Assembly (NCBI GenBank): GCA_000787465.1
Contig: JSYX01000565.1
Location: 1-23,244 of the forward strand
Direction of reading: 5' to 3'
DNA length: 23,244 nt
Source of the DNA: Thermomucor indicae-seudaticae
Lineage: Eukaryota; Mucoromycota; Mucoromycetes; Mucorales; Lichtheimiaceae
Shown here piece by piece: positions 1 through 9,675 of the stretch. A model generated the notes under the pieces. It saw only the letters and a list, made by a program, of their open reading frames with translations, ran no database searches and was not told the DNA's origin. The translations under genes and the position numbers were made by a program. Every line of letters starts with the position of its first letter. Position 1 is the first letter of the stretch.

Positions 1-94
1 ATAAACAATGATCCATTACTGATCTTGGTGCAAGATATGAATTTATGGCAAGGGCTTTGTGGAAATATGGTTAATCAACGTAAATACAACTAAC

Positions 95-314
95 CATAAA
101 GTGATGCGTGCAAGACACAGACTGTTCCTCTTCACATTCTAGGCCAAAGTTGTAGACCTCGTCCTCAACGATTTTGCCTGTTGACAGGCGCCATTTCTTT
201 CTATCATTCATCTTCTGGTATTCGGCTCTGAAACCGATCAGCATGCATCTTCCACCATGGTTTGAAAATGTCTGAGATGCTGACGCCGACGAAACACCAA
301 GAGAGGCAAGGCTC
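95..314 (-). CDS. Exon-like remnant of an unidentified Mucorales-type gene
   Basis: On the minus strand a frame opens just after a polypyrimidine/CTGCAG acceptor (intron end at 315) and runs about 73 codons to a GTTAGT donor after an ATG codon at 97-95. If it is not spliced, a TAA follows at 73-71. The peptide contains KKWRLSTGKIVEDEVYNFG and an acidic EECEEE-like stretch. This pattern (basic residue, W-L-S/P-S/T-G-K-x-VED-x-x-Y/F-x-x-G) resembles, from memory, repeated hypothetical proteins of Mucorales; no function is known to me. The sequence just upstream is open in another frame (ATG at 509), so the gene is either spliced in a way I cannot resolve or frameshifted. Its upstream end would lie only about 14 bp from the OXA1 start, which argues for a truncated or decayed copy. 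Confidence 0.42.
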
Positions 315-523
315 CTGCAGAATTACGTACAATGTCGTCAGAGGTCGGACTCCCCCAAAGTAATTGCCAAATTCGTCCAACAAGGAGTGCAGTGAACGCT
401 GTGGCTTGAAATCGTGGCTACTTTTACTTGAAGTAGCAGGGTGGAGGAGGGGGGCTGGCAAAGCCAGTAATTTCAGTGGGTCGGAACGCCAATAGAACAA
501 CTTCAACATTGCAATTAACAAAA

Positions 524-1896
524 ATGATCAGGGGCGCTGGACGATTAAGCTGCAAGAGGTACTTGTCAATAAAGCCACGGTTGCTGTCGTCAGCATGCTC
601 TTACAAACTTTTTGTTGGGTAGTTTTGGCTTGTCTACTGTTCGTCTGGTAAGACAGTGACAGAAACAACGTTGTGCCCAATGCAAAAGAAGCATTAAATG
701 GAACGGGCTCCAGGTACCTACGGCTCGCTTACGGACACATGCATTAGCTCGTCAACGCATTAGCATAATACAACGACCAGCACCCGCATCTGGCTTGACG
801 GGGTTTCGTCGACATTACACGACACAGCAAGCCGAATCAGCCGCCGCCGTAGTGGACAATACCAACACGACAGAGCAGGTCGAATCGGCAGCATCCGCTG
901 CCGGGAGTGCACTGAGCAATACCAGCGCTGATACCATTGCCGAGGCCGCGGCAAAGATTGGCGACTTTAAAGCGATGGGTCTTTGCAACTTTACGCCTGT
1001 GGGTGGTCTGGAGGCTATGCTGGAAGCTGTGCACGTCTACACCGGCTTACCGTGGTGGGGCACCATTGTTGCGTCCACGGTCCTGGTGCGGCTGGCGCTT
1101 CTGCCGCTCATGATCAAGATCCAGCGCAATAACGCCAAGTTGATGAACCTGAACCCAGAAGTGACACGGCTGATGAACAACCTAAAGACAGCACAGGCAG
1201 AAGGCGATGCGGTCGCGGTGGGCAAGTACTCGCAGGAACTCCAGACGCTTTTCAAGACGAATGGATGCCATCCTATGAAATCCCTCGGTTTGCCCCTGAT
1301 TCAGATGCCCGTGATGATTTCCTTCTTCTTGGCACTCAGGGCCATGGCCGAGTTGCCTGTGCCTGGTTTAGTGGATGGCGGTCTGGCCTGGTTCACGGAT
1401 CTGTCACAGAAAGACCCCTACTACGTCCTGCCGGTCGTCAGTGCTGCAGGTATGTTGGCTGTATTGGAAGCCGGTAGTGAAGTCGGGGCAGCGACTCCGC
1501 AGAGCAAGAACTTGAAGAATCTGTTTCGTGGATTGGCTGTCGTCATGATTCCGTTCACAGCGTGGATGCCCAGTGTAAGCGATTTCTCTCTCTATTGTGG
1601 GCACAGAACTGTATTCTAAGGGGGGGCCTGGATAGGGCGTATTTGTCTATTGGGCGACATCCAATGCGTTTTCGATCATTCAGATCCTGGCGCTAAAGAA
1701 CCCAGGCATTCGAAGGGCGCTTGATATTCCTCAACTGGTGAAACCAGCATCAGAGCTGCAAAAGAACACCAAGAGCTTCATAGAGAACTTCCGGGAACAG
1801 CAAGCGCACTACGAGCAATTACAAAAGGAAAGAGCACTCCGAGAGCGGCAGCGGGCAGCCGCAATGGCTAGGAGAGCAGCCAAAAGACGATTCTAG
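524..1896 (+). CDS. OXA1: Mitochondrial inner-membrane insertase Oxa1 (YidC/Oxa1/Alb3 family)
   Basis: Oxa1 inserts mitochondrially made and some imported proteins, such as cytochrome oxidase subunits, into the inner membrane. Proposed exons are 524-618, 764-1574 and 1636-1896, giving 388 aa. The second intron (1575-1635, GTAAGC...GATAG) is firm: it rejoins WMPS to GVFVYWATSNAFS, the hallmark last membrane segment of the family. The first intron is less certain: 619-763 keeps frame, but the acceptor at 688 does too and would give 413 aa. Exon 1 encodes an Arg/Lys/Ser-rich start (MIRGAGRLSCKRYLSIKPR) typical of a matrix presequence, and FRRHYTT follows near residue 45. Residues about 103-302 hold the core: FTPVGG, the first span WWGTIVASTVLVRLALLPL, a basic matrix loop, then LPLIQMPVMISFF. 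The tail after residue 345 is basic and helical and ends AARRAAKRRF-like, as expected of the ribosome-binding tail. AATAAA lies at 1908-1913. Confidence 0.9.
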
Positions 1897-1907
1897 AGAG
1901 ATTCTGT

Positions 1908-1924
1908 AATAAAACAAGTTTATT
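1908..1924. terminator. Back-to-back poly(A) signals of OXA1 and the convergent DPBB gene
   Basis: AATAAA on the plus strand at 1908-1913 lies 12 nt after the OXA1 stop. TTTATT at 1919-1924 is AATAAA on the minus strand and lies about 104 nt after the stop of the convergent secreted-protein gene. Only five bases separate them, so cleaved transcripts from the two genes should overlap at their 3' ends. Confidence 0.55.
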
Positions 1925-2027
1925 CATGTATGTATAGTCAAGCGGGAGGGAATGCAACAATGTATGTAAAGAGAAGGACAAGAAGAAATTTATACAGCTC
2001 GAAGATGCAAGTTTACAAGTACAAGGT

Positions 2028-2501
2028 TTAGATTTCATACCAAGTGATTTTGCCAACACCCAAGTCAAAGTCACCAATGACCTTTTGGAACACCTTGGGC
2101 GTAAGATCCAAATCACCATAGCCGCAGCCAGGGCAGGCATCATTCACTGTAACCGTCGTGGAACCCTTGGGTCCCTTGAGACGCAACTTCTTGCCGCACC
2201 ATTTGCTCTTCGCGTTCATATTGCCGTACTGTTTGTGGTTCATGGCAACAATCATCGACTCGCTGTTTTCCTTGGGTCCGCATGCACCATAGATACCGCC
2301 TTCAGTCTCAGGAACAAACCAGGTACCAATGCCATGGTACGTTGTCCTGCGCTTTTCCAGAGTCTGTCCTTCTTCTGGAAGCGATTCAATGTCGTTCTTG
2401 TTTCTCAATTCGTCGACGTTGACTGGTGCTGCTGTCGCAGACAGGACAGTAAGACAAAGGACGAATCCAAAGACGATGAAAAGTGCGCGAATGTTGAGCA
2501 T
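2028..2501 (-). CDS. Small secreted double-psi beta-barrel protein (RlpA-like/barwin-like fold)
   Basis: The protein is 157 aa and has no intron. The start is the ATG at 2501; the open frame extends seven codons further but only from a TTG. Residues 1-25 form a signal peptide (LFIVFGFVLCLTVLSATAA, cut near ATA-AP). A short acidic propeptide then ends in LEKRR, a Kex2-type dibasic site near residue 50. The remaining roughly 100 residues fit a DPBB domain: GTWFVPETEGGIYGACG, an MNHKQYG segment, WCGKK, TVTVNDACPGCGYGDLDLTP carrying the conserved Asp and two Cys, and a final GKITWYEI strand. Four cysteines allow two disulfides. The fold occurs in expansins, barwin, cerato-platanin-like proteins and fungal small secreted proteins that bind polysaccharide or inhibit proteases. 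The fold is clear; the activity is not predictable. It converges on OXA1. Confidence 0.85.
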   Translation of the reverse strand: MLNIRALFIVFGFVLCLTVLSATAAPVNVDELRNKNDIESLPEEGQTLEKRRTTYHGIGTWFVPETEGGIYGACGPKENSESMIVAMNHKQYGNMNAKSKWCGKKLRLKGPKGSTTVTVNDACPGCGYGDLDLTPKVFQKVIGDFDLGVGKITWYEI

Positions 2502-2606
2502 ATCTGTGTGAAAGAGAGGCAAGGGAACGACCAGCGTTTATATGGAAATAAAGAAAAAAGACTTTGTCAAAGAGAACGATGAACATCCAACAAACTCGTT
2601 CAGCTC

Positions 2607-2615
2607 TTTTATATA
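2607..2615 (-). promoter_or_regulatory. Putative TATA box of the DPBB secreted-protein gene
   Basis: The minus strand reads TATATAAAA here, 106-114 nt upstream of the ATG at 2501. A second TATAAA on the minus strand at 2537-2542 is only about 36 nt from the ATG and would leave almost no leader, so the distal box is preferred. The assignment is by motif and distance only. Confidence 0.35.
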
Positions 2616-2903
2616 TGAAGTCCCCGTTCGTCCACTTGCCTCCCCCCAATCCGTCCCCCGTCTGTTTCATCGGAGAAGAATGACCGGAAAGGCGACACAA
2701 AGTATATTGTTACTTTGCCTCCTTTGTCCCTCCCATCAACCCGTGACTCTTTTTTTGTCTTTTTCAACGCTTATTGCTCTTTATACAAGCATATCAATTC
2801 AAAGACGTGCTGCGTCATTAATCGACAAGAAAAGGAAAGGGGGAAATGAAGCGAATTGAGTCTGGCCATTGCGTGCGTTGACACCCAGCCTATGTCCAAC
2901 GTG

Positions 2904-3107
2904 TCACGAGAATGTCGCGGACTCCAATATACCATGCTGACCGACACCTGGTGGCAATACGCCATTGCTGAGAAATTCGTCCCTTTTGCCATTGCCAATT
3001 GTAATGTAAAGACTAGCGCTATATAAACCAGCGGTCATGGCAATGGATGCTGTCATGAAATAAAGATCAAACATCTTGCCTATACGTAAGGGCATGATAG
3101 TAGACAT
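2904..3107 (-). CDS. Possible small single-span membrane protein, unidentified
   Basis: This is an ATG-started frame of 67 codons. The start (MSTIMPLRIGKM) is followed by a hydrophobic segment at about residues 14-36 (YFMTASIAMTAGLYSASLYI) and a polar tail with GNGKRDEF and PPGVGQHG. The shape resembles small mitochondrial inner-membrane subunits, but I recognise no specific family. No intron is needed. ORFs of this length arise by chance in this region, so the call rests only on the ATG start and the plausible membrane topology. Confidence 0.3.
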   Translation of the reverse strand: MSTIMPLRIGKMFDLYFMTASIAMTAGLYSASLYITIGNGKRDEFLSNGVLPPGVGQHGILESATFS

Positions 3108-4148
3108 AATAACACGGCATCTGGGTTACTCTTTGTACTACTTGAAAATGAATGCGTGGGTCCATCATCAAATTTATAAACAATTATTACAGTGTGCTTT
3201 TTGGGTTGCAAAGGGCACGTTTCAATATCAGAGAAGGGCTTCTCTTCAGAAAATGAACCATGGATCAGGAACTAGGGGTGATTCATCATTGCTAAGAAAT
3301 AGACTAAAAGATAACGTGGCAGCAGGGTTCACCATTGTAAAAGTCAACATATCTCGCGCTATACCATATTAAAAAGGTAGTCCACTGCGCACAGCAATAT
3401 TCTTCGGCTTCTCCCCATTTCGCCATGCACAGCCTCGGAACGCTTCTGAGCCAATCATTTCCCCAACCATCTGTATCCCGAGACGAAGCTTGTTCGGTCT
3501 GTTGATCCTGATAGCATCCTGGTTTTACAGTATATAGCCATATATGACTGGAAGACACCCCCTTGTTGCCTCGATGGCCAATGGCTGTGGCATCATTACA
3601 TGCCATAATCTAATCTGGCATGCCGTGTAATACTTGCCTTTTGCAATGGCACCTTTTAAGGTTATATTCATCTAGTTTGTAACTAAAGATACAAGACTCG
3701 ATTATGCCATCCACTTTGTGAAATGCATTATATAGCACAGCACGCGAGCTGATATTCGCGTTTGACGAAAGCAAAGAGCTAATCGATGATAGGTTCTGGT
3801 CATTCATGCAGAAAAATAAACTCCACTGCTGTCTGATGGCGTTGGGGAGCGGGAATCTTCCGCGACCAAGGAGAGCGCATTTACCATCGTTGCCGAGCCA
3901 AGCTGTTCCTTTTAGAGTAAGTGCCAATTATCCATGGCGCAGGGTCCATCTGTAACAATGCATCTCCGTTGTTTGACTCTCCTCCCCCGCTCACAAAGTT
4001 TCCGTTCATTCCGGATGCTTGCAGATGCGCACGTCGGAATGATATGGTATTCGATGGTCCTCTCATCTTTGAAAACAAGTCAGCATGGTTTTACAACATC
4101 TGCTGCTGAGTTGAATTTTTCTGACTGCGGGGCACGCCGGCATGAAGA

Positions 4149-4215
4149 GGAATTGCCACCTAAATGTTCACTTGAGCATGATAGATATCATAGTGGATAA
4201 CATAGTGGCAATTCC
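4149..4215. repeat. Inverted repeat with 11-bp perfect arms
   Basis: GGAATTGCCAC at 4149-4159 is matched by GTGGCAATTCC at 4205-4215, with 45 bases between. The spacer also contains the near-palindrome ATGATAGATATCAT and a short direct repeat, CATAGTGG, one copy of which runs into the right arm. It could be a hairpin or the remains of a very small element. No transposase or target duplication is evident. Confidence 0.5.
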
Positions 4216-4519
4216 ACAAGTACCAAGTAAATACTTTACTCGTCATGGAGAGAGAGTGCAAAATTTTTCACGTGTCTGGCTAAATAGAGTCGCCTTTTGA
4301 TTGGCTGGTGCCGTCTATAAAAATGGGTCGTTTTCGCGTTCTTTTTCATTTGGATCTCTTCTCCTGTGTCATTTCCAAGAGACACTTTGAAGATATGTTG
4401 TTGCTGACGAGACATCTGCGTTTGAGTAGGAATCTGGTGAGACAAAGGGCCAGAAACTGTCTGGCGATCAAGGATTCTGATCGTGTCACTGCAAGCTTGT
4501 CCCATGGATGGTAAGTTTT

Positions 4520-4560
4520 TGGTTTAAAGCGAACTACTAGTTTCAGCTCGCTTTAAACCA
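4520..4560. repeat. 13-bp perfect stem hairpin (TGGTTTAAAGCGA)
   Basis: TGGTTTAAAGCGA at 4520-4532 pairs exactly with TCGCTTTAAACCA at 4548-4560 around a 15-base loop. It lies within the non-coding or relic block and is not followed by a T-run, so it is not a Pol III terminator structure. Its role is unknown. Confidence 0.6.
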
Positions 4561-5578
4561 TCTGTAGGTAGGTAATGCAAGTGGTTGGAGGTATCTGCAT
4601 AAGTAGCGCTTTAACGGCGCGAATTCAACTTACTTTGCAGGCGGTCTTGATGAACAAACTGATCTTGACGCCATTGCACAATGGTCTCAGAAAGATTTCA
4701 CTTGGTTGGTGATTGAAGCCAGCCGCTGCTTGGTCTGAACACGTAATGGTGCGGTTCCTCAACAGCATGATCTTTGCAATGGGCATTAAGGAAATTCTGA
4801 TCACAACTGCTTGGTAATCGTAGATCTTGTACAGAAAAGCGTGAGTTGCTTTGCACCGTTTCGTCCGAATCGAATTCAAAATAAGCTGCGCTTTACTTGC
4901 TTGAGCGAGATCATACTAAAGTCTTCAGCCAAAACCATGACCGTTCCTGCTTGGAAGCCGCCCTTGAATTATTGACTGTCCTGCTGCACGCATCATTCCC
5001 GAGTAAATCTATGAACACCGTCTTCTTGATCCAGTTGTTGATCAAGGTGGCCGTCCCATTTAGCTCAAATTACAGACCAGAATGCAATAGGGAGATGTAC
5101 CGGCTTGTAAAACTCCAACAAGCATAAATAGCGTTCTGTGGCCATTAAGAGAACGGCATCGGTTTGAGCGGATGGAGGAAGAGGCTCGCTTCCGGTAATG
5201 ACAAACCGGTATCCTTGCTCAGCAGCAGCAATGAACCTTGTATAATTGCAACTGGTACCGGCATTTTTTATTGATGCCTCTCCTCAGTGTATAATGACGA
5301 ATGTTTCTTTTCCTGATGTCGGTCAATCCCTAACCACCATCCAAAAGGCAGCAATGTACTCCTGTTAAGCGAGTCATATATTAACATGAAAGCCGAGGAG
5401 AATTGGATATCACCACATTATACAGCATAGGTATTCATGCCACATTCATTTATCAATACAGACTATATCAAACAGAGATTCTTTAATAGCAAGGTAGGAA
5501 GGAAAAAAGATAGGTACAGATGGAGGGGAAAAGTTATACAAACTGGTTTCACGAGCTTATTGGTATGAACAGTAGTAT

Positions 5579-6954
5579 TTACTCGCTCTCGAAAACGGCA
5601 GCCATACCCATACCAGTACCAATGCACATACTGGTAACACCAAGCTTCTTACCCTGGCGCTTCAGCTCAGGCAACAAAGTAGCAATCTGACGAGCACCAG
5701 TGCAGCCCAAAGGATGGCCGAATGCAATAGCACCCCCCTTGGGGTTGACCTTTTCGAAAGGAATACCAAGCTTCTTGACACAGTAGACGGCCTGTGAGGC
5801 GAAAGCTTCGTTGATTTCATAAATGTCGATGTCTTCCAACTTGAGACCAGCTCGTTCAACGGCGACAGGAATGGCAAAAGCAGGACCGATACCCATGATG
5901 CGAGGAGGGACACCCACGACTGCAGAGGTGATGTATTTGCCGAGGATAGGAAGGCCGAGCTTCTGAGCCGTCTTGCGCTTCATCAGCAGGACAGCAGCAG
6001 CACCATCAGACACCTGCGAAGCATTGCCGGCAGTGGTCGAACCGTTCTCGTCAAAGGCAGGTTTCAGCTTAGCGAGCTTCTCGGGAGTGGTACCGGGACG
6101 GACACCATCGTCGCGATCGACCAAGACAGTCTTTTCGTTGCCATCCTTGTCGGTCACCGTTGCCTGGATGGGCACAATCTCGTCCTTGAACCAGCCGTTC
6201 TTTTGGGCTTCCACAGCCTTGGCGTGGGAAGCAGCAGCAAAGGTATCCTGTTCCTCACGCGAGATCTTGAATTCGGCAGCAACGTTTTCAGAAGTGATAC
6301 TGGATGTAATAATCAAGTTAAACATGATGCCATTATGGGCTTGGGGATGAGCAATAATAACACTTTACCCCATTGGCAACAAGCAGTCAGCAGCAGCAGG
6401 GCAGCTCTCAGTAATCTTTTCCGAGGAAGGAGCAAGGGACTGGGGACCATAGTTCTTGGTCATGGATTCGACACCGGCACCAATACCGATTTCAATCAAA
6501 CCAGTCTGAATAGCAGTGGCGATCTGGACGACGGCCTGAAGACCTGAAGAGCACTGGCGGTTGACAGTGTTGACTGACGTCGTTTCAGGGAAACCAGCGT
6601 GAAGAGCAGCCATTCTTGCGTTGGTAGCTCCACCACCAGCAGGCAAGACATTGCCGACAGCAATGTCGTTCACGAGAGCAGGGTCAATCTTGGTCTGGTC
6701 AAGGATGCCCTTGAAGACAGCCGACAAGATCTCTAAAGGCGTTGGATTCAGAACAACAGCCTCAGTCGTCCTTTCTGCACACAATATGTACCTTCAGGAA
6801 GCATGTCAGCGAAGGGACCCTTGCGGGCACGGGTGATGGCCGATCGGAGAGCCGCGACAATGACGACGTCCTCAGGAGACTTGACACCAACCTTGTTGGC
6901 GACGTTGTCGGCGGGAGCAAGATGAGAAGAGACTTGTTGAAGACGAGAGGCCAT
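5579..6954 (-). CDS. POT1: Peroxisomal 3-ketoacyl-CoA thiolase (acetyl-CoA C-acyltransferase)
   Basis: This enzyme carries out the last step of peroxisomal beta-oxidation: 3-ketoacyl-CoA plus CoA gives acetyl-CoA and a shortened acyl-CoA. Exons on the minus strand are 6954-6792, 6732-6369 and 6299-5579, with introns of 59 bp (6733-6791, GTACAT...TTTAG) and 69 bp (6300-6368, GTAAAG...TCCAG). Splicing restores LPE-EILSAVF and LLPMG-ITSENVA and gives 415 aa, the usual length. The N-terminus RLQQVSSHL is an exact PTS2 peroxisomal signal (R-L-x5-H-L). Catalytic features are present: [10 protein letters not shown] with the acyl-accepting Cys near residue 115, NEAFASQA near 340, and [11 protein letters not shown] near 370-380 with the His and second Cys. 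The C-terminal [11 protein letters not shown] is also typical. There is no C-terminal SKL, consistent with PTS2 import. POT1/FOX3 and ACAA1 are the named orthologues. Confidence 0.93.
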
Positions 6955-7884
6955 GATAGTCCAACTGTGGGGTATAGAGAAAAAATAAAAAAGAAAGCAC
7001 TGTGCAAGTTGTGAGTGAAGAAATACGCTTTGTCACCGGAATTCCCCAACTTCAAATGCAGCTCAAATCCGTTTCTGTAAGTCTGTAGGCATGTGAAAAT
7101 TCGGCGTCAGGTCCATCATGTGAAATTTTCTTTTCGCGTTTGAAAGCATTCATGCGCTTACAGCAATGTTCCACATTGAGTCGTCAGGTTCCTTTCCTTT
7201 TCGTTGCAGAACTCTTTGAGTGCACACACTGAAGACGGACGGTAGCTTCTATGCAGCAGAATGGTTATTGGCAAAATGTGTCGAAGAAATTGGGCATATC
7301 TAAATGATAGCATGCAATCAGGGCATATAATGCCGCGTTTTCATAACAGATAACGCATTTTCGCGCATCATTTCTTGCGTTCAAAGCGATACTTCTTCTT
7401 GCGGTTTATTGTGACGGACTAGGACCTTTTATTGATGCGATCCGCTGGGCACAGGCTACAAGGGGCCAGGGTCTGTGTTTGGAAGCAGCAAGGGACGTTC
7501 CCTCTGTTTCAATGTCCTATTGATCAAATACGGATGGTGTGATAGGTTTCCTCTCTTCATTCTGGGGTACGACAGCGGGACTACATAGGCGGGGATGATT
7601 TGGGTGAAAAGCTTACTGATCCGTGCATAAACGACAACGAAGAATTTACCATATTGCTACTGACTTGCTTTAACGCAATGCAAGCTCATTCCTAGCTCAA
7701 AATTTCAGCAGCCTATCAGCATAGAAAGCTTAGTAGCATGAGTTGCAATTTGGCAGCGCTAACCATTGATGCCAGTGTTTCATGCGAGTGAAAGCCATTG
7801 GGCAATGCATGGCATTTAAATCCCCGTCGGATTTTCGTGTTGTTGGGCTTTCCGTTCGTTCTTTATTAGCAACCCAATACCCAA
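6955..7884. promoter_or_regulatory. Divergent intergenic region between thiolase and the CCCH-RING gene
   Basis: The 930 bp between the two divergent ATGs hold no ORF with convincing coding character. The block should contain both promoters. I could not identify a specific operator; a candidate fatty-acid response element was looked for by eye and not found. Confidence 0.5.
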
Positions 7885-8973
<1,089 letters not shown>

Positions 8974-9675
8974 AGCTGATGTTATGTACTTAACCAATTC
9001 ATAGAATCATACAAAGCGTCGTATTATCAGAAATATAAATTGTACGCCGTCTCTGCTACAATGAAAACACTACTGTTGAAAGTTGTATATGTAGCCAAAA
9101 GGTATCGCGTTCACATCAAAGCGATAATGACTAAGCTTCACTAAGTTACACGGAAAATTATTGGTGCAGATGGACCGGAAGACCATGTGACCAACCGGAA
9201 TAACATTCAAGCGCCGCCTGTAAAAATTTTTGTTGTTATTTTCCCCCGGACTGTTGTTGGAACCCTCGCGTTTTTCTTTCCTCTTTTCCTCGCTACTTGT
9301 GTTCTGCGTCGTCTCCCTACGCTTCTTTTAACTATTTTATTATTTTAAACCAGTCTACTTGTGCTCTTTGAATTTTCTGACCCTAATATTGCTTTTTGTT
9401 CTAGTGCATCGTGTTCAAGATGCACTTCGAGTTCTGATTTTTCGTACCTGCTCCCCTAATTAACCCTTTTTTAAGCCCCAAAGAAAGCTTCTAAAGAGGT
9501 TTCTTGCCTTAAAACACATTTCGAAATGGCCTACTATTACATGTTCAACGGAAAGCACGTAGGAAACGACGTCGATTGATCCAGAAGACCGCCCCAAAAA
9601 AGTAGAGATACAACATTACAGTAGATTATACAGGAAAACAAAGCACGCAAACAACCCCGCATTGTGTCCAAGCCA
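8974..9675 (+). promoter_or_regulatory. Intergenic region and long leader of the GATA-factor gene
   Basis: The first part is the 3' flank of the splicing-factor gene and is AT-rich. From about 9235 to 9480 it turns strongly pyrimidine-rich (TTTTTCTTTCCTC, CTTCTTTTAAC), as expected of a fungal core promoter and 5' leader. The only notable ORF in the leader is the 17-codon uORF listed separately. No TATA box is clear. Confidence 0.4.
9526..9579 (+). CDS. uORF (17 codons) in the leader of the GATA-factor gene
   Basis: ATG in a favourable context (GAAATGG, G at -3 and G at +4) opens a 17-codon frame beginning MAYYYMFNGKHVG and ending at TGA, 96 nt before the GATA start. The main ATG at 9676 has a weaker context (CCAATGA), so scanning ribosomes should meet this uORF first if the transcript includes it. 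The peptide is loosely like the start of fungal ATP synthase subunit k (Atp19), from memory only, and lacks the rest of that protein. Whether it is in the mRNA is not known. Confidence 0.35.
   Translation: MAYYYMFNGKHVGNDVD

Larger units (their letters stand above)
3369..5364 (-). pseudogene. Probable decayed protein-coding gene, family unknown
   Basis: No intact gene covers this stretch, but the minus strand has protein-like segments in changing frames. Segment A (5364 to 4876) is one frame with stops at 5323, 5284, 5065, 4993, 4969 and 4876; its longest clean run is 72 codons (5283-5068) and includes NYTRFIAAAEQGYRFVITG and MATERYLCLLEFYKP. Segment B (about 4890-4640) is in another frame and contains YVFRPSSGWLQSP, with a GTAAGT at its end. 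An ATG-started frame covers 4501-4236. Segment C (3524 to 3369) has 51 clean codons, including KLRLGIQMVGEMIGSEAFRG, and ends at TAA. Five of the six stops in A are TGA and one is TAA, as C-to-T change in CGA and CAA codons would give. Stop density in A is close to that of neutral sequence, so the case rests on amino-acid texture and common strand. A multi-intron live gene is the alternative. Confidence 0.3.

Noticed and set aside
315..330. 16-base GTACGT...CTGCAG intron joining the two minus-strand frames near position 320
   Set aside because: It is far too short for spliceosomal splicing. A frameshift or another donor is more plausible.
6963..7860. Several short frames between thiolase and the splicing-factor gene
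   Set aside because: All are short, without domains or splice support, and the region is best read as a divergent promoter.
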